Shown: positions 55,158-64,000 of the stretch, piece after piece
How positions within the stretch are numbered: the stretch's first letter is position 1
How the letters are laid out: each line of letters starts with the position of its first letter
Origin: Urophycis tenuis
Lineage: Eukaryota; Chordata; Actinopteri; Gadiformes; Phycidae
Direction: 5' to 3'
Assembly: GCA_036785325.1 (NCBI GenBank)
Contig: JAXIVH010000007.1
Location: 11,964,518 to 12,028,517, forward strand
Length of the DNA: 64,000 bases
Notes under the pieces: generated by a model
What the model was told of the DNA's origin: nothing
The model's input: only the letters and a program-made list of their open reading frames with translations
The model's database searches: none
Position numbers and translations under genes: made by a program

Positions 55158-57455
55158 CTAAGTGCTGTAAGTTTGATTAAAGTGACAGGTGCTTAAAGGT
55201 GCAAGTGATGTGCAAATTGGCATGGAGCAAGTCATGTGCAAATCTGCATAAGGTCCAATAAATAAGTACATAGTTACCTCACAGTATATAAAAACAGAGT
55301 AGAAATTTTTGCATGTTATACTATACAGGCCACTGGGGGAGTCCGCATTCCTGATATACTGGTGTAGAGTTGTAGAGTTGTTAAGAGATTTAATGGTTCT
55401 ACAGTATGTGCTATCAAGGAAGTGGGAGGTTTTAGTTTTGATGGCCCTCAACCTTCTACCTGATGGGAGTGGATTTAAGAGGGAGTTAGCAGGGTGAGAT
55501 TTATCCTGAAGAGTTTTCAGGCCTCTACTGTGGATACGGGCCTCGTAGATGACTGATATGGGGGGGGGGAGACTATAGCCAGCTATCTTGGAGGCTGTAT
55601 GGACAATCCTGTCTAGTCGCATCCTCTGCTGGGCAGTAGAGTTGCCATACCAGACTGTGATTGAGAACGTAAGGACGCTCTCAATGGTGGCTTGGTAGAA
55701 CTGCTGCATCCCCATGCCTCTGGTGGGCTTTTTTAATAATAGCATTTATGTTATATTCCCATTTTAGAGAGGAGGAGATTATTGTGCCCAGAGATTTGAA
55801 GCTGTGTACCCGTTCCACCACCGCTGCATTGATGGACAGGGGCGGGGTCTCCTTCCCCTGCCTTCGGAAGTCCACCACTAGCTCCTTAGTTTTTGCAACA
55901 TTTAGCTCCAGGTTGTGGTGGGAACACCATTCCGTTAGGGAAAGAACCTAATTTCTGTAGGCACTGTCATCATCCCCTGAAATCAGCACTATCAAGGTTG
56001 TATCATCAGCAAATTTGAGCATTTTCACTGATTCACTGTGTGATATGCAATCATTAGTGTACAGCGAATATAACAGAGTATAACACATTAGCACTGGTGC
56101 CCCCCACCAGTGCTAATGTGTTTGGCCTGTGACATCTTGTTATTGATTTTGACAACTTGAGTTCTTTGCTGTAGGAAGTCTAAAATCCAGTGACATAAAG
56201 AGTTCTGGACACCCATGTTTTGGAGTTTGTAGAAAAGTTTGCTTGGTAAAATCGTATTAAAAGCAGAGCTGTAGTCTATAAAGAGTACCTTTGCGTAGTT
56301 GCCTGGGGACTCAAGATGTTGTAGAATAGAGTGGATAGCAAGTGACACGGCATCCTCAACAGACCTATTTGTCCTATATGCAAACTGAAAGGGGTCTAGA
56401 CAGACAGCTGTGGACAGATGATCACATATGATTTTTTCCATGATTTTCATTATGACAGATATAAGAGCTACCGGTCTATAATCATTTAAACCAGTAATGC
56501 TGGGCTTCTTGGGCACAGGAATAATAACAGCTGAGTTAAAACATGTAGGGACTCTGCATTCCCTCAGAGACCAGTTAAAAATGTCTGTGAGTACTGGGGT
56601 CAGTTCATCAGCACAATGTTTGATGGTAGCGGAGGATACGAGTTTAGGGCCTGCAGCTTTCCTGCCATTCTGCTTTTTTAGTAGTCGCCTAACCTCATCC
56701 TCCTCTATGACAAAAGGTGGTGCTAGGGTTTTGATGCCCGTTGGTTGTATAGGGGCATCATCCCAATCTTTATCAAAGCGGCAATAAAATTCATTAAGAC
56801 TGTCAGGCAGCCTAGGGTCATCACTGACTACTGGCGCAGTGCTAGAGTAGTTGGTAATCTGCTTCAGGCTCTCCCATAGCCCTCTGCTGTAATTTACCTG
56901 AAGTTTGCTCTCTAGTTTATGCCTGTAGTCAGCTTTGGCTTTCTTAACAGCTCTCTGAAAATCATATTTGGCTGCTCTGTATAGATCTCTATTACCACTT
57001 TTGTAGGCATTATGTTTGTTTTTCCAAAGGTGTTTTATTTCTCTGCTGAACCATGGCTTATTATTACTGTATACAGTTATAGTTTTAGTAGGAACACACA
57101 CATTCTCAGAGAAGTTTATGTAGCCATTAACCACCTGAGTAAAATCATCCAAAACATGAAATGATTCTTTAAAAATAGACCAATCTGTGCAATAAAAACT
57201 GTCCTTGAGTTCAGAAATTGCTTGGGAAGACCACTGCTTAACTGCTTTAGTCGTGGGTTTAATAGTTTTCAGTTTCTGACGGTAGGCAGGAATTAAAAGG
57301 ATAGTCTTATGGTCTGACTTCCCTAAGGGAGCCCACGCTACTGCATGAAAGGCATTAGCTATTGTACAATAGCATTTATCTAGTACTTTGTCATACCTGG
57401 TCGGCACTCGAATCTGTTGTTTAAACCTGGGCAGAGATTGCTTCAAGTTGATCAA
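55158..57455 (-). pseudogene. Rex1-type LINE reverse transcriptase
   Basis: The frame 57455-56088 holds the linker (NNKPWFSREIKHLW) and polymerase motifs LNDYRPVALISVIMKI, FQFAYRTNRSVEDA and FIDYSSAFNTI. It ends where a perfect palindrome replaces the conserved PQG motif. Beyond it the sense continues with KMLKFADDTTLIV, the active site, and a premature TAG near 55948-55950. Then come frames 55878-55681 and 55745-55158, with ITVWYGNSTAQQRMRLD and the C-terminus. It is not functional. Confidence 0.85.
56082..56122. repeat. Perfect 18-bp palindrome with C5 loop inside the Rex1 polymerase
   Basis: AACACATTAGCACTGGTG, five C, then the exact complement CACCAGTGCTAATGTGTT. It lies exactly where the polymerase motif with PQG should be, so the second arm replaced coding bases. 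Confidence 0.9.
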
Positions 57456-58153
57456 TGTCCGTGATGTGAGTAGAAAGTTGCTGGGCTGCTTCGGACTCGG
57501 CTGCTTGTGGAGGAATATATACAGCGACCAGTATGATGGAAGTGAAGTCCCTCGGCAGGTAAAACGGTCTGCATTTTATGGTGAGCGTCTCCAGAACCGT
57601 GGAACAGGTCCGCCAGATGACTGACACCACCGCCTTTGGACTTCTGTGAAGCCTCTGTTTGGTCGGCGCGATGGAGAGTAAATCCGTCTTGTTGTACTGC
57701 GGAGTCGGCGACAGCTGCATTAAGTCAGCTTTCGGTGAAGCACAGAACGGAGCAATCTGCAATGAGCCATCTGCTTTCGATGAGGATGGAAAGTTTGTCC
57801 TGTTTGTTGACCAGTGAGCGGACGTTGGAGAGTAGAATGCTCTGTAGTGGGGATCGATGCCTCCGTCGTTTAAGCCGAACCAGAGTGCCAGCTCTCTTGG
57901 AGAGATGGAGATGGAGTTTGGGGTTAGCTTCAGCCTGCCTAGCACTGGCATCTGCAGGTCCGGTCATAACGTCCTTGGCGTAAGAGATCAACTTTGGTAG
58001 GAAGTTTGCCATATTGTCTCTTATGTGCAGTGGGTCCAGCCTTTCATATTTTATCAGCCCAAATACGTAATCCACACGAACACAAAGTAACAAACATATT
58101 GACAAACAGAGCAGCACTATGTTGCCATAGGATGGCGCCATGACACTCATCAC
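57421..58153 (-). pseudogene. Rex1-type LINE endonuclease
   Basis: The frame 58153-57725 includes SPLQSILLSNVRSLVNKQDKL and CFTES, the first endonuclease motifs. The next frame (57951-57421) carries pieces such as QYNKTDLLS in shifted phase. Multiple frameshifts disrupt the rest of the domain. Confidence 0.75.
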
Positions 58154-58165
58154 TCATTGCGTGAA

Positions 58166-58517
58166 CAAAAAAGGACTTCTCCTCAGTGAATTTATATCTG
58201 ATTCTGCACTGGATTTTTTCTGTCTTACCGAAGCCTGACAAAAACCCATGGACTATTTTTCACTCAATAAAGCCACGCCCCCTAGTTACTCTTACATTGA
58301 TAAACCTCGTCTGGATGCTCACAATGGAGGTGGAATTGCCATCATTCATCGCCATGACATCAAAACCAGTGCAACATCCATCCCAACCATCATTCATCAT
58401 TCGAATCCCTTTCTTTTAAACTATCTGGTCCCAGCCTCTGGTCATTTCTGTCATTTACCGCCCCCCCAAGCCCGACCCTGCCTTTCCCTCTGATCTATCT
58501 GCATTCTTTACCCAGCT
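58166..58517 (+). pseudogene. L2-type LINE endonuclease, middle part
   Basis: It resumes the L2 frame after the Rex1 insertion: GLLLSEFISDSALDFF, DYFSLNKATPPSYSYI and GGGIAIIHRHDIKT. A TGA within the TETW motif region marks decay. It is cut at 58518-58520 by the Harbinger transposon and continues at 63523. Confidence 0.72.
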
Positions 58518-58768
58518 CTGTCAGTACGTTTACATGCAGCAAGAAATTCAAATTGCTGATCGGATCAGATAATGACATGCGTAAAACCGGATCACTTGTC
58601 CGAGTATACATGCCGTTCAGAGAATCGGATTAACAGCCGGAACATGCCGGACTCCGGACGCTATGTGGCGCTGAAGCCCTCTCAACAAAGAGTCACTTCT
58701 GGTTGACCTCTACTTATCAACAACAACAAACTCTCTCACCCTATTTCTCTCACGGCATTCGAACAAAG

Positions 58769-60275
58769 ATGGCGTACGAGGAGTTCGACGATGCTACGGT
58801 CGCGTACATTTCGAGCATTATGTTCCTCCTGATAGTGCACATAAAAAGAACAGTTGATCTTTTGGCCGCAGTGAGGGAAGAAGAAGGACGCCGGCGGCTC
58901 ATGATACGGCAAGGGGCCATAGAGAGTGCCAATTTGTTGGTGAACGCTGGAGCCTCTCTGCAACAAGGAAGGTCGCAACGTTCATGCTGGATGCGAGTCA
59001 GGAGCCAAGACTGGTGGGAGCGAGTGGTGCTGAAAGAATTTAGCGACGAGGAATGGAAAGAGAACTTTCGAATGACCCGCAGGACTTTCGACAAGTTATG
59101 TAGCTTGATGTCGCGTGTTTTGAAGCCTGAGGACGTGACCGTTCGTGCACCGGTACCGCTTCAGATGAGGGTTGCCATTGTTCTTTACAAACTTGCCAGT
59201 TGTTCAGAGTACAGGGTTGTGGCAAACCAGTTCGGTGTGCACAAGTCAACCGTGAAGAAGTTTGTGTACATTTTTTGCAAAGGGATGGTTTCGTCGGTCA
59301 TCCAAAACTTAATCAAAGTGCCCACCGCAGAGGAAGCCATCGCCATAGCTCGCCGGTTCGAACTGAAATTCAACATCCCCCAGATAATCGGCTGCATCGA
59401 CGGCACCCACATTCCCGTTTTACCGCCAAGTGATGGCTACAAGGACTTTGCCAATCGTAAAGGATGGCCTTCGTATGTCCTCCAAGCTGTGGTGGACGAC
59501 ACGTATCGGTGAGTTGTGGCCACATTTCCTCTTAACCCTTTTTGCCACCCCACTTGCTGTACAGTCTGTGCATCATGAATGTAACGCTGCTATTATTTCT
59601 TACAGGTTTTGGAACATTAACTGCAAACTGCCTGGAAGTGCGCACGACGCAAACGTTCTTAGGCAGTCAGCGTTGTTTAGCCATGCACATCTGCTACCTA
59701 AAGTAAGTCCTCTTACACACCTCCACATATACTTTTTCAGAGAGCTTAAACCACTGCATAGACTAACTTCAGATGCAACATATTCTTATGCGGACATATT
59801 CTTTTTCACTCAGGGCCCGAGAGAAATCAACGGTGTAGCTGTCGACCATTTTCTTCTGGGAGATCCAGCGTATCCTCTCATGGATTGGCTGATCAAAGGG
59901 TACACCCATTCCCCACGCATCACCCCTGAGCAGGAGTCCTTCAATGTGTACTTGAGCTCTGCAAGGACCACCGTTGAGATCGCCTTCGGGAGGCTGAAGT
60001 CACGCTGGCGGGTGTTGATGAAGCGAAGTGGCTTTCATTTTACATTCACCCCACATATGATCGCTACATGTTGTGCTTTGCATAACCTATGCGAAGATGA
60101 GAAGGAGAGCATAAATCCCGCCTGGGCAGATGAGGCTGCCGCATTGGAATCTGACCTACCACAGCCAGGTGTCCGTGTCTGCAACGCTTCTGACAATGCG
60201 GGTGGTCAGAGGATCAGAGAGGCGCTTACAGACTATTTGAGTGAAAACTTCCCTCTGCGCAGACCCTTGTTTTAG
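58769..60275 (+). CDS. Harbinger transposase, three exons, 432 aa, no break
   Basis: Exons are 58769-59508, 59606-59702 and 59814-60275. The introns start GTGAGT and GTAAGT and end ACAG and TCAG, and all joins are in phase. The ATG at 58769 has a good context (AAAGATGG); an in-frame ATG lies 66 bp upstream. The catalytic DDE triad is visible as GCIDGTHIP, LLGDPAYPL and VEIAFGRLKSRWR. A helix-turn-helix-like region, YRVVANQFGVHKSTVKKFV, precedes it. These are the signatures of PIF/Harbinger transposases and of their domesticated relative HARBI1. The protein cuts and joins the element at a short target and normally needs the Myb-like partner for nuclear import and end binding. I see no stop, frameshift or missing catalytic residue. 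Confidence 0.9.
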
Positions 60276-60503
60276 CATTTTTTTTTGCTTTTCATTTTGT
60301 TTTTTTTGTATGGACATGAATAAAGACATTTCATAATGTAGTTGTGTGCGGCTTTTATTGCAAACAAACATAGCTTTTATTATAACAAAAATACGTATAA
60401 ATCGTACAAAAAAAGCTTACAAAAAGAAAATCTTACAAACTATTTACAACATATTTACAACATATTCTGAACATGTAGTCATTTGTGTGCTTTTACTTTT
60501 GAA

Positions 60504-63206
60504 CTACATGTCATGGTAGACGGGGTAGGCATCTGGATGCGGGGTGGAGTTTGTGGGCCGTTGATCCTGTGTGAAACTGCCGGGGTTCACTGGTCCTGGG
60601 TGATGATGATGGTAATAGGCATCGGTTGGTGTGGTTAAGTTCATGGGCTGTGGGGCACGGGACGGGGGTGCTGGGAGTGCCGGTGGTGCCGGTGGCCTCA
60701 GGCTCCTAATTCCCTCCAAAAGCGCTGCAACCATGCTATTGCTGGTGTGGCAACATGTAGTTGGTTGTCATGGTGACCGCCAGCTGTGCTGCAATCCCAA
60801 CCAATCACGGTGGAAGACTGCCACATAAAGGCGGGCGTAGAGCACCTGTCGGCCTCTTGCTTGCCGGGGGCTGGGTCACGTCACGCCTGTGCGTCCTCCA
60901 TTTCCGCTTCTGTGTGGTGACAGGTGAGTTGCCGGCAGCGGCTGCATTTCTCCCCGTATGTTTCCCATCCAGTGTTAATTTTAGTTATTGTTTCACGAAG
61001 GCTCGCTTGGGTGTTGCTGCTGGCTGTGCGCTGCTCACCGCTTCATATGCTGCTCGCTGATCGCTGCTGGTCGCTTTCGTATCGCGCCGATCCCTCTGCT
61101 CCACGTCGTGTTGGCCGAGACGGCCTGACCCGGTGACTGGCGGTAGCGACGCAGCGCCGGCTAAACCGCCCGTAGAATCACTGCTGCTTTGTTTTGCTTT
61201 GTTCTGTTTTGTTTTTGCTTTGTGTTCGCGTTGTTTTGTTTTGTTTGTTTTGTTTGTTTGTGCGTTGCACAAAGTTGGACTGATCGCGGTGCCTCCCTCA
61301 AACTGTGCTGTTTCGCCTGGCTTTGGTCAGCCTTGCGTCGGACACTCACCACCTCGCCAGGGTCGACTCGGACCCTCATCGCCCTGCCGTTTCATTCGGC
61401 TGGAGAGTGTGTTTCTCCCTGTTGCTGCCGGGGCAAAGCGGTGGCTCGGCAACGTGTTCTGTTGTTTGTGTAGCCACATCTTAACGTGGGTGTAGGTGTG
61501 TGCGCGTGTGAGGACTGTATGGGACATGATTGATGTTTTCTTTTGTTCCTTTGTGGTAATTTCTTTCATTTCTTATAGTTTTGTGTCTCTTTGGGTTATT
61601 ATGGGTTGCATGTCATTTGTGAATATAGAGCTTTTCTTTTTCATAGTTTGATTACGTGAGATTGTGTACATTTGTTAGATTTTTCATGTTATTAGTTATT
61701 ATTTTGATTTCATTATTTTGTTCCAGGCTGGTTACTCTCTGGTCTTCTCCCTTTCAGGTGCTGAGCCTACGGTGGTGGATTGGTGTCCTGGTCACGGTGT
61801 CCCCTTGGTGTTGTTGTACTTGTTTGATTCTTTTACTTTTGTTTGCTCGGCTTGTGGTGTCCCTGGGATCCCCCCCTCCTTGGATGCGGTTCCTCACAGT
61901 AGGTCTCAGCACTGATTGGTTCCCCTTGTTTTCCCAGTATTGAGTGATTTGTTTTTTTCATTGGTTTTAGAATAGGGATATGTTTTAATAAAAGTGTTTG
62001 TATTGTTGAACTGCTGTCTCTGCCTCATTTGCATAACGGACCTAAGTGCCTTCCTTCATTTTGGGGTTAGTTCACTTAAAAGAGGTCCCTGGGTGAAATT
62101 CCCAGGGTGGCGTTGTCTGGCAACAATTACAATCGTCCCGCTGCCTTAAAAGGCATCACCCCCCCCTATACCTCGTGCCGCCACACTGGTCTCCATTATG
62201 CTGGTCAGCAACTGCTCCTGCCGCTCATCACTCTCCCTCAGCTGCTGTCTCCAAAAGTCCCTCATCTCACCCATCTGCTGGCAAATTAGAGCGACGTCTC
62301 CCGACTCCCTCCGCCTCCGACGGGGTTGCTGGCCACTTGTCCCTGAAGACAGAATTGGGGCAAAAAATTATTACATGTCATGGCGTGGGTTTGTGTTTGA
62401 ACAGAAAGTAGCATTGGTTGGTGTAGCCAGAATATTGCAGAACTTACCTTGTGACTCAGGGCACCTCTGCAGTGGGGAACTGCTCCTTGTGCTCTCTGCT
62501 GACAAAGGAGAGTCATCTTCGTGCTGTTGTGTTGTGCTGTTGCCTATTGTGTCGTCGAGGCCCCCCCACTCCGTTGTTGCGGTTGTGTCTCCCCCCGTCT
62601 CAGTTGCTACTTCTACAGAGGGTTAAAAAAAGTGATGAAAATGGACTAAAACAATGTATCAGAAATATGGACTTATTTTGTCTAGTAGTCTCAATAGTCA
62701 CATTATTGGCTCCATATTACATTCTTTGCAAGTTCTATAAACTTACTGAATAACCCCCGACCCGCTGGAGGGATACAAAAAGCTTGTTGAACAATAGGCA
62801 TGTAGGTAGGCTTAAGACGAGGTTATAGCAACTAAGTTAGCAACTCACCTTGGTCGGCTGCCTCGAAACCAATGTCCACTCTGTGTTGTCCGGCCTGTGA
62901 CAAAGGTCGCCTCCCGAGCAGGTCCTCTAAAATATCATAGAAGGGACAAGTGGCCCGCTGCTGTCCACTTTTTTCGTTGCTCTGCTTCGCGATGTTGTAT
63001 CCCTTTCTGATGTTCTTCCACTTTATCCGGATCTGCTCAGGCGTCCGGACGAAGCTCGCTTCTGCCATTGTTTTGTCTATCTTTTTAAAAAGGTCCGCGT
63101 TTCGGGTTTTGCGGCCATCCATAAATTTTAAGATGTTCAATTCCTGTACCTGGGTGAGCATAAATCGGGTCTTCTCGTCCGTCCAAAAGTGGGTTGCTGC
63201 AGCCAT
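60504..63206 (-). CDS. Harbinger Myb/SANT-like protein, spliced
   Basis: On the minus strand the start is at 63206 (MAAATHFWTDEKTRF). Exon 1 (63206-62849) encodes a Myb/SANT-like trihelix domain with FWTDEKTRFML and RIKWKNIRKGYN. Exon 2 (62612-62448) is acidic and Ser/Thr-rich. Exon 3 (62342-62172) is basic and then helical, with RRRRRESGD and MGEMRDFWRQQL. The donors (GTGAGT, GTAAGT, GTATAG) and acceptors (GTAG, TCAG) fit, and phases agree through exon 3. A Pro-rich C-terminal frame (60734-60504, ending VYHDM) should be the last exon. I could not find an acceptor in the right phase, and a long insertion-like stretch lies between, so the C-terminus may be damaged. The role is partner of the transposase in DNA binding and nuclear import. 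Confidence 0.75.
60760..62130 (+). other. 1.37-kb unexplained stretch in the last Myb-gene intron
   Basis: On the plus strand it has a CCAAT (60801-60805), a TATA-like ACATAAAG (60823-60830), a splice donor CAG/GTGAGT at 60923/60924, and pyrimidine-rich acceptors near 61726 and 61758. A poly(A) signal AATAAA lies at 61987-61992. No open frame looks real. It may be an inserted LTR-leader or a non-coding transcription unit. Confidence 0.4.
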
Positions 63207-63522
63207 GGTCTCGAAGTTCAATTGACCTTTTCCGGCAACAACGTCGCCATTTACGTCTCCTTTCACTTCCGGGTGAAACCCCCAGCGGAAATTCCCGCGC
63301 ATGCGCAGAAATGCAAAATCCGATTCAGATCCGATTGCTGAGTATACATGCCATTAAAAGTCCGACTATGATCGAATTATCCAGGTGTAGTTATCCGATT
63401 TTAGATGTCCGAAATAGGTCCGAAGTAGGTCGGATTAAGGTGTTTACATGCACTTAAAAAGTCCGAACGAGGTCTTATACGATTAGAAATTCGAATTTCT
63501 CGCTGCATGTAAACGTACTCTG

Positions 63523-63721
63523 TGTTATCTCTCCATCTCTTCATGTGGACTCCTAAGACTGAAAACCAGCAACAGAACTTCTGGAAATCCTCTCATTCTT
63601 CAACATCACCCAACACATCGATTTTCCAACCCATAACAAAGGCCACACCCTGGACCTGGTCTGTTCCACTGGCATCACCATCAGTCACCTGGCCAGTAAC
63701 AACCTCCACACTCCACCATCG
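63523..63721 (+). pseudogene. L2-type LINE endonuclease, last part
   Basis: After the Harbinger element the L2 sense continues in pieces with FNITQHIDFPTHNKGHTLDL and CSTGITISHLASNN, the end of the endonuclease. It stops near 63721 at the edge of an LTR-like sequence. Confidence 0.7.
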
Positions 63722-64000
63722 CTGTCAGGCCTGGACTAAGAGGAGGACTCAGATGCAGAAGTATGGCAGTAAAGGTGACTTTATTGAAAATAACAGAAGC
63801 TCTCGAACCGAGGGACAAGATAAAAGTGCTATAACAAAAAACGACTCTCAAAAACAGTCACACTAAACTCAGAATCTACTCTTAAAAATTACAACCCAAA
63901 ATCACTCCTTCGAGGAACTCTAGGCAGCAAAGGCAAACTGTGGCATGAAGAACCGGCACGGGTGGAACAGACACTGAAGACGAAACAAACTGGCACAAGA
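63722..64000 (-). repeat. Probable LTR edge, running out of the window
   Basis: On the minus strand the sequence contains AATAAAG (63780-63785 region) followed some 60 bases later by an end GGCCTGACA. This is the arrangement of a gypsy LTR R-U5 end. The rest of the element would lie beyond 64000 or be absent (solo LTR). Confidence 0.45.

Larger units (their letters stand above)
54885..58165 (-). mobile_element. Rex1-type LINE, nearly full length, inserted in L2
   Basis: It reads on the minus strand from about 58165 to a 3' end made of AATAAAGTATTGAATC units near 54885-54945. Endonuclease, polymerase and C-terminal parts are all present but interrupted by frameshifts and stops. The flanks are the two halves of one L2 endonuclease frame. 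Confidence 0.82.
58521..63519 (+). mobile_element. PIF/Harbinger transposon, about 5.0 kb
   Basis: The terminal inverted repeats read AGTACGTTTACATGCAGC from 58523 and the complement ending at 63519. The subterminal regions are rich in TCCGA-type words (GTCCGA, CGGAT). CTG at 58518-58520 and 63520-63522 is a probable 3-bp duplication, although two extra bases (TC) stand before the left repeat. The element carries the two genes expected of Harbinger, transposase and Myb/SANT protein, in convergent orientation. The host is an L2 LINE. Confidence 0.87.

Noticed and set aside
61133..61495. Plus-strand ORF rich in Phe, Leu and Cys
   Set aside because: It comes from TTTTG/TTGT repeats; there is no domain and no support for translation.

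Overview
The window looks like a transposon-rich stretch of a ray-finned fish (teleost) genome. The reasons are the mix of families: Rex1- and L2-type LINEs, a tRNA-derived SINE with a fish-type tail, a DIRS1-type tyrosine-recombinase element, Ty3/gypsy elements (one with a Gmr1-like gene order), Tc1, hAT, PIF/Harbinger and BEL/Pao remains, plus spliced genes with GT-AG introns. I cannot name the species. The only host-like genes I can support are two copies of a secreted C-type-lectin-like gene; everything else recognisable is mobile DNA or its debris.

Layout. 0-3.4 kb: an intact, single-exon, two-domain lectin gene (1242-2006) and a dispersed repeat. 3.4-11.7 kb: a BEL/Pao gag fragment split by an 8-kb insertion. 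The insertion consists of two copies of one hAT-like non-autonomous element, with a LINE fragment and a Harbinger-type MITE between them, and the outer flanks share an 8-bp target duplication. The second copy is itself interrupted by a young Ty3/gypsy element with 149-bp LTRs that differ at one base. 11.8-14.4 kb: a broken RecQ-like helicase gene. 14.4-24 kb: fragments of hAT, gypsy chromodomain, Tc1 and SINEs. 23.7-31.6 kb, minus strand: an L2-type LINE containing a decayed gypsy element (24001-28526).

32.5-35.7 kb: a second copy of the lectin locus, with a 72-bp minisatellite, truncated by another copy of the hAT-like element. 35.7-36.5 kb: a TTAA-flanked fold-back element. 36.7-49.4 kb: a DIRS1-like element (gag, RT, RNase H, tyrosine recombinase) split by a 7-kb Gmr1-like LTR element whose integrase lies upstream of its reverse transcriptase, and again by a 1-kb L2-type LINE. 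49.6-54 kb: MITEs and LINE scraps. 54-63.7 kb: one L2 LINE interrupted by a Rex1 LINE (minus strand) and by a nearly complete PIF/Harbinger transposon with an uninterrupted three-exon transposase gene and a convergent Myb/SANT gene. The window ends in the edge of another LTR.

How it fits together: the region is a nest built by successive insertions. Several junctions can be read to the base because the host element's reading frame or an empty paralogous copy is visible. The most notable items are the Gmr1-like element, the composite hAT arrangement, the frame-intact Harbinger element and the young 149-bp-LTR gypsy element. All family assignments rest on reading motifs by eye; no database search was possible.
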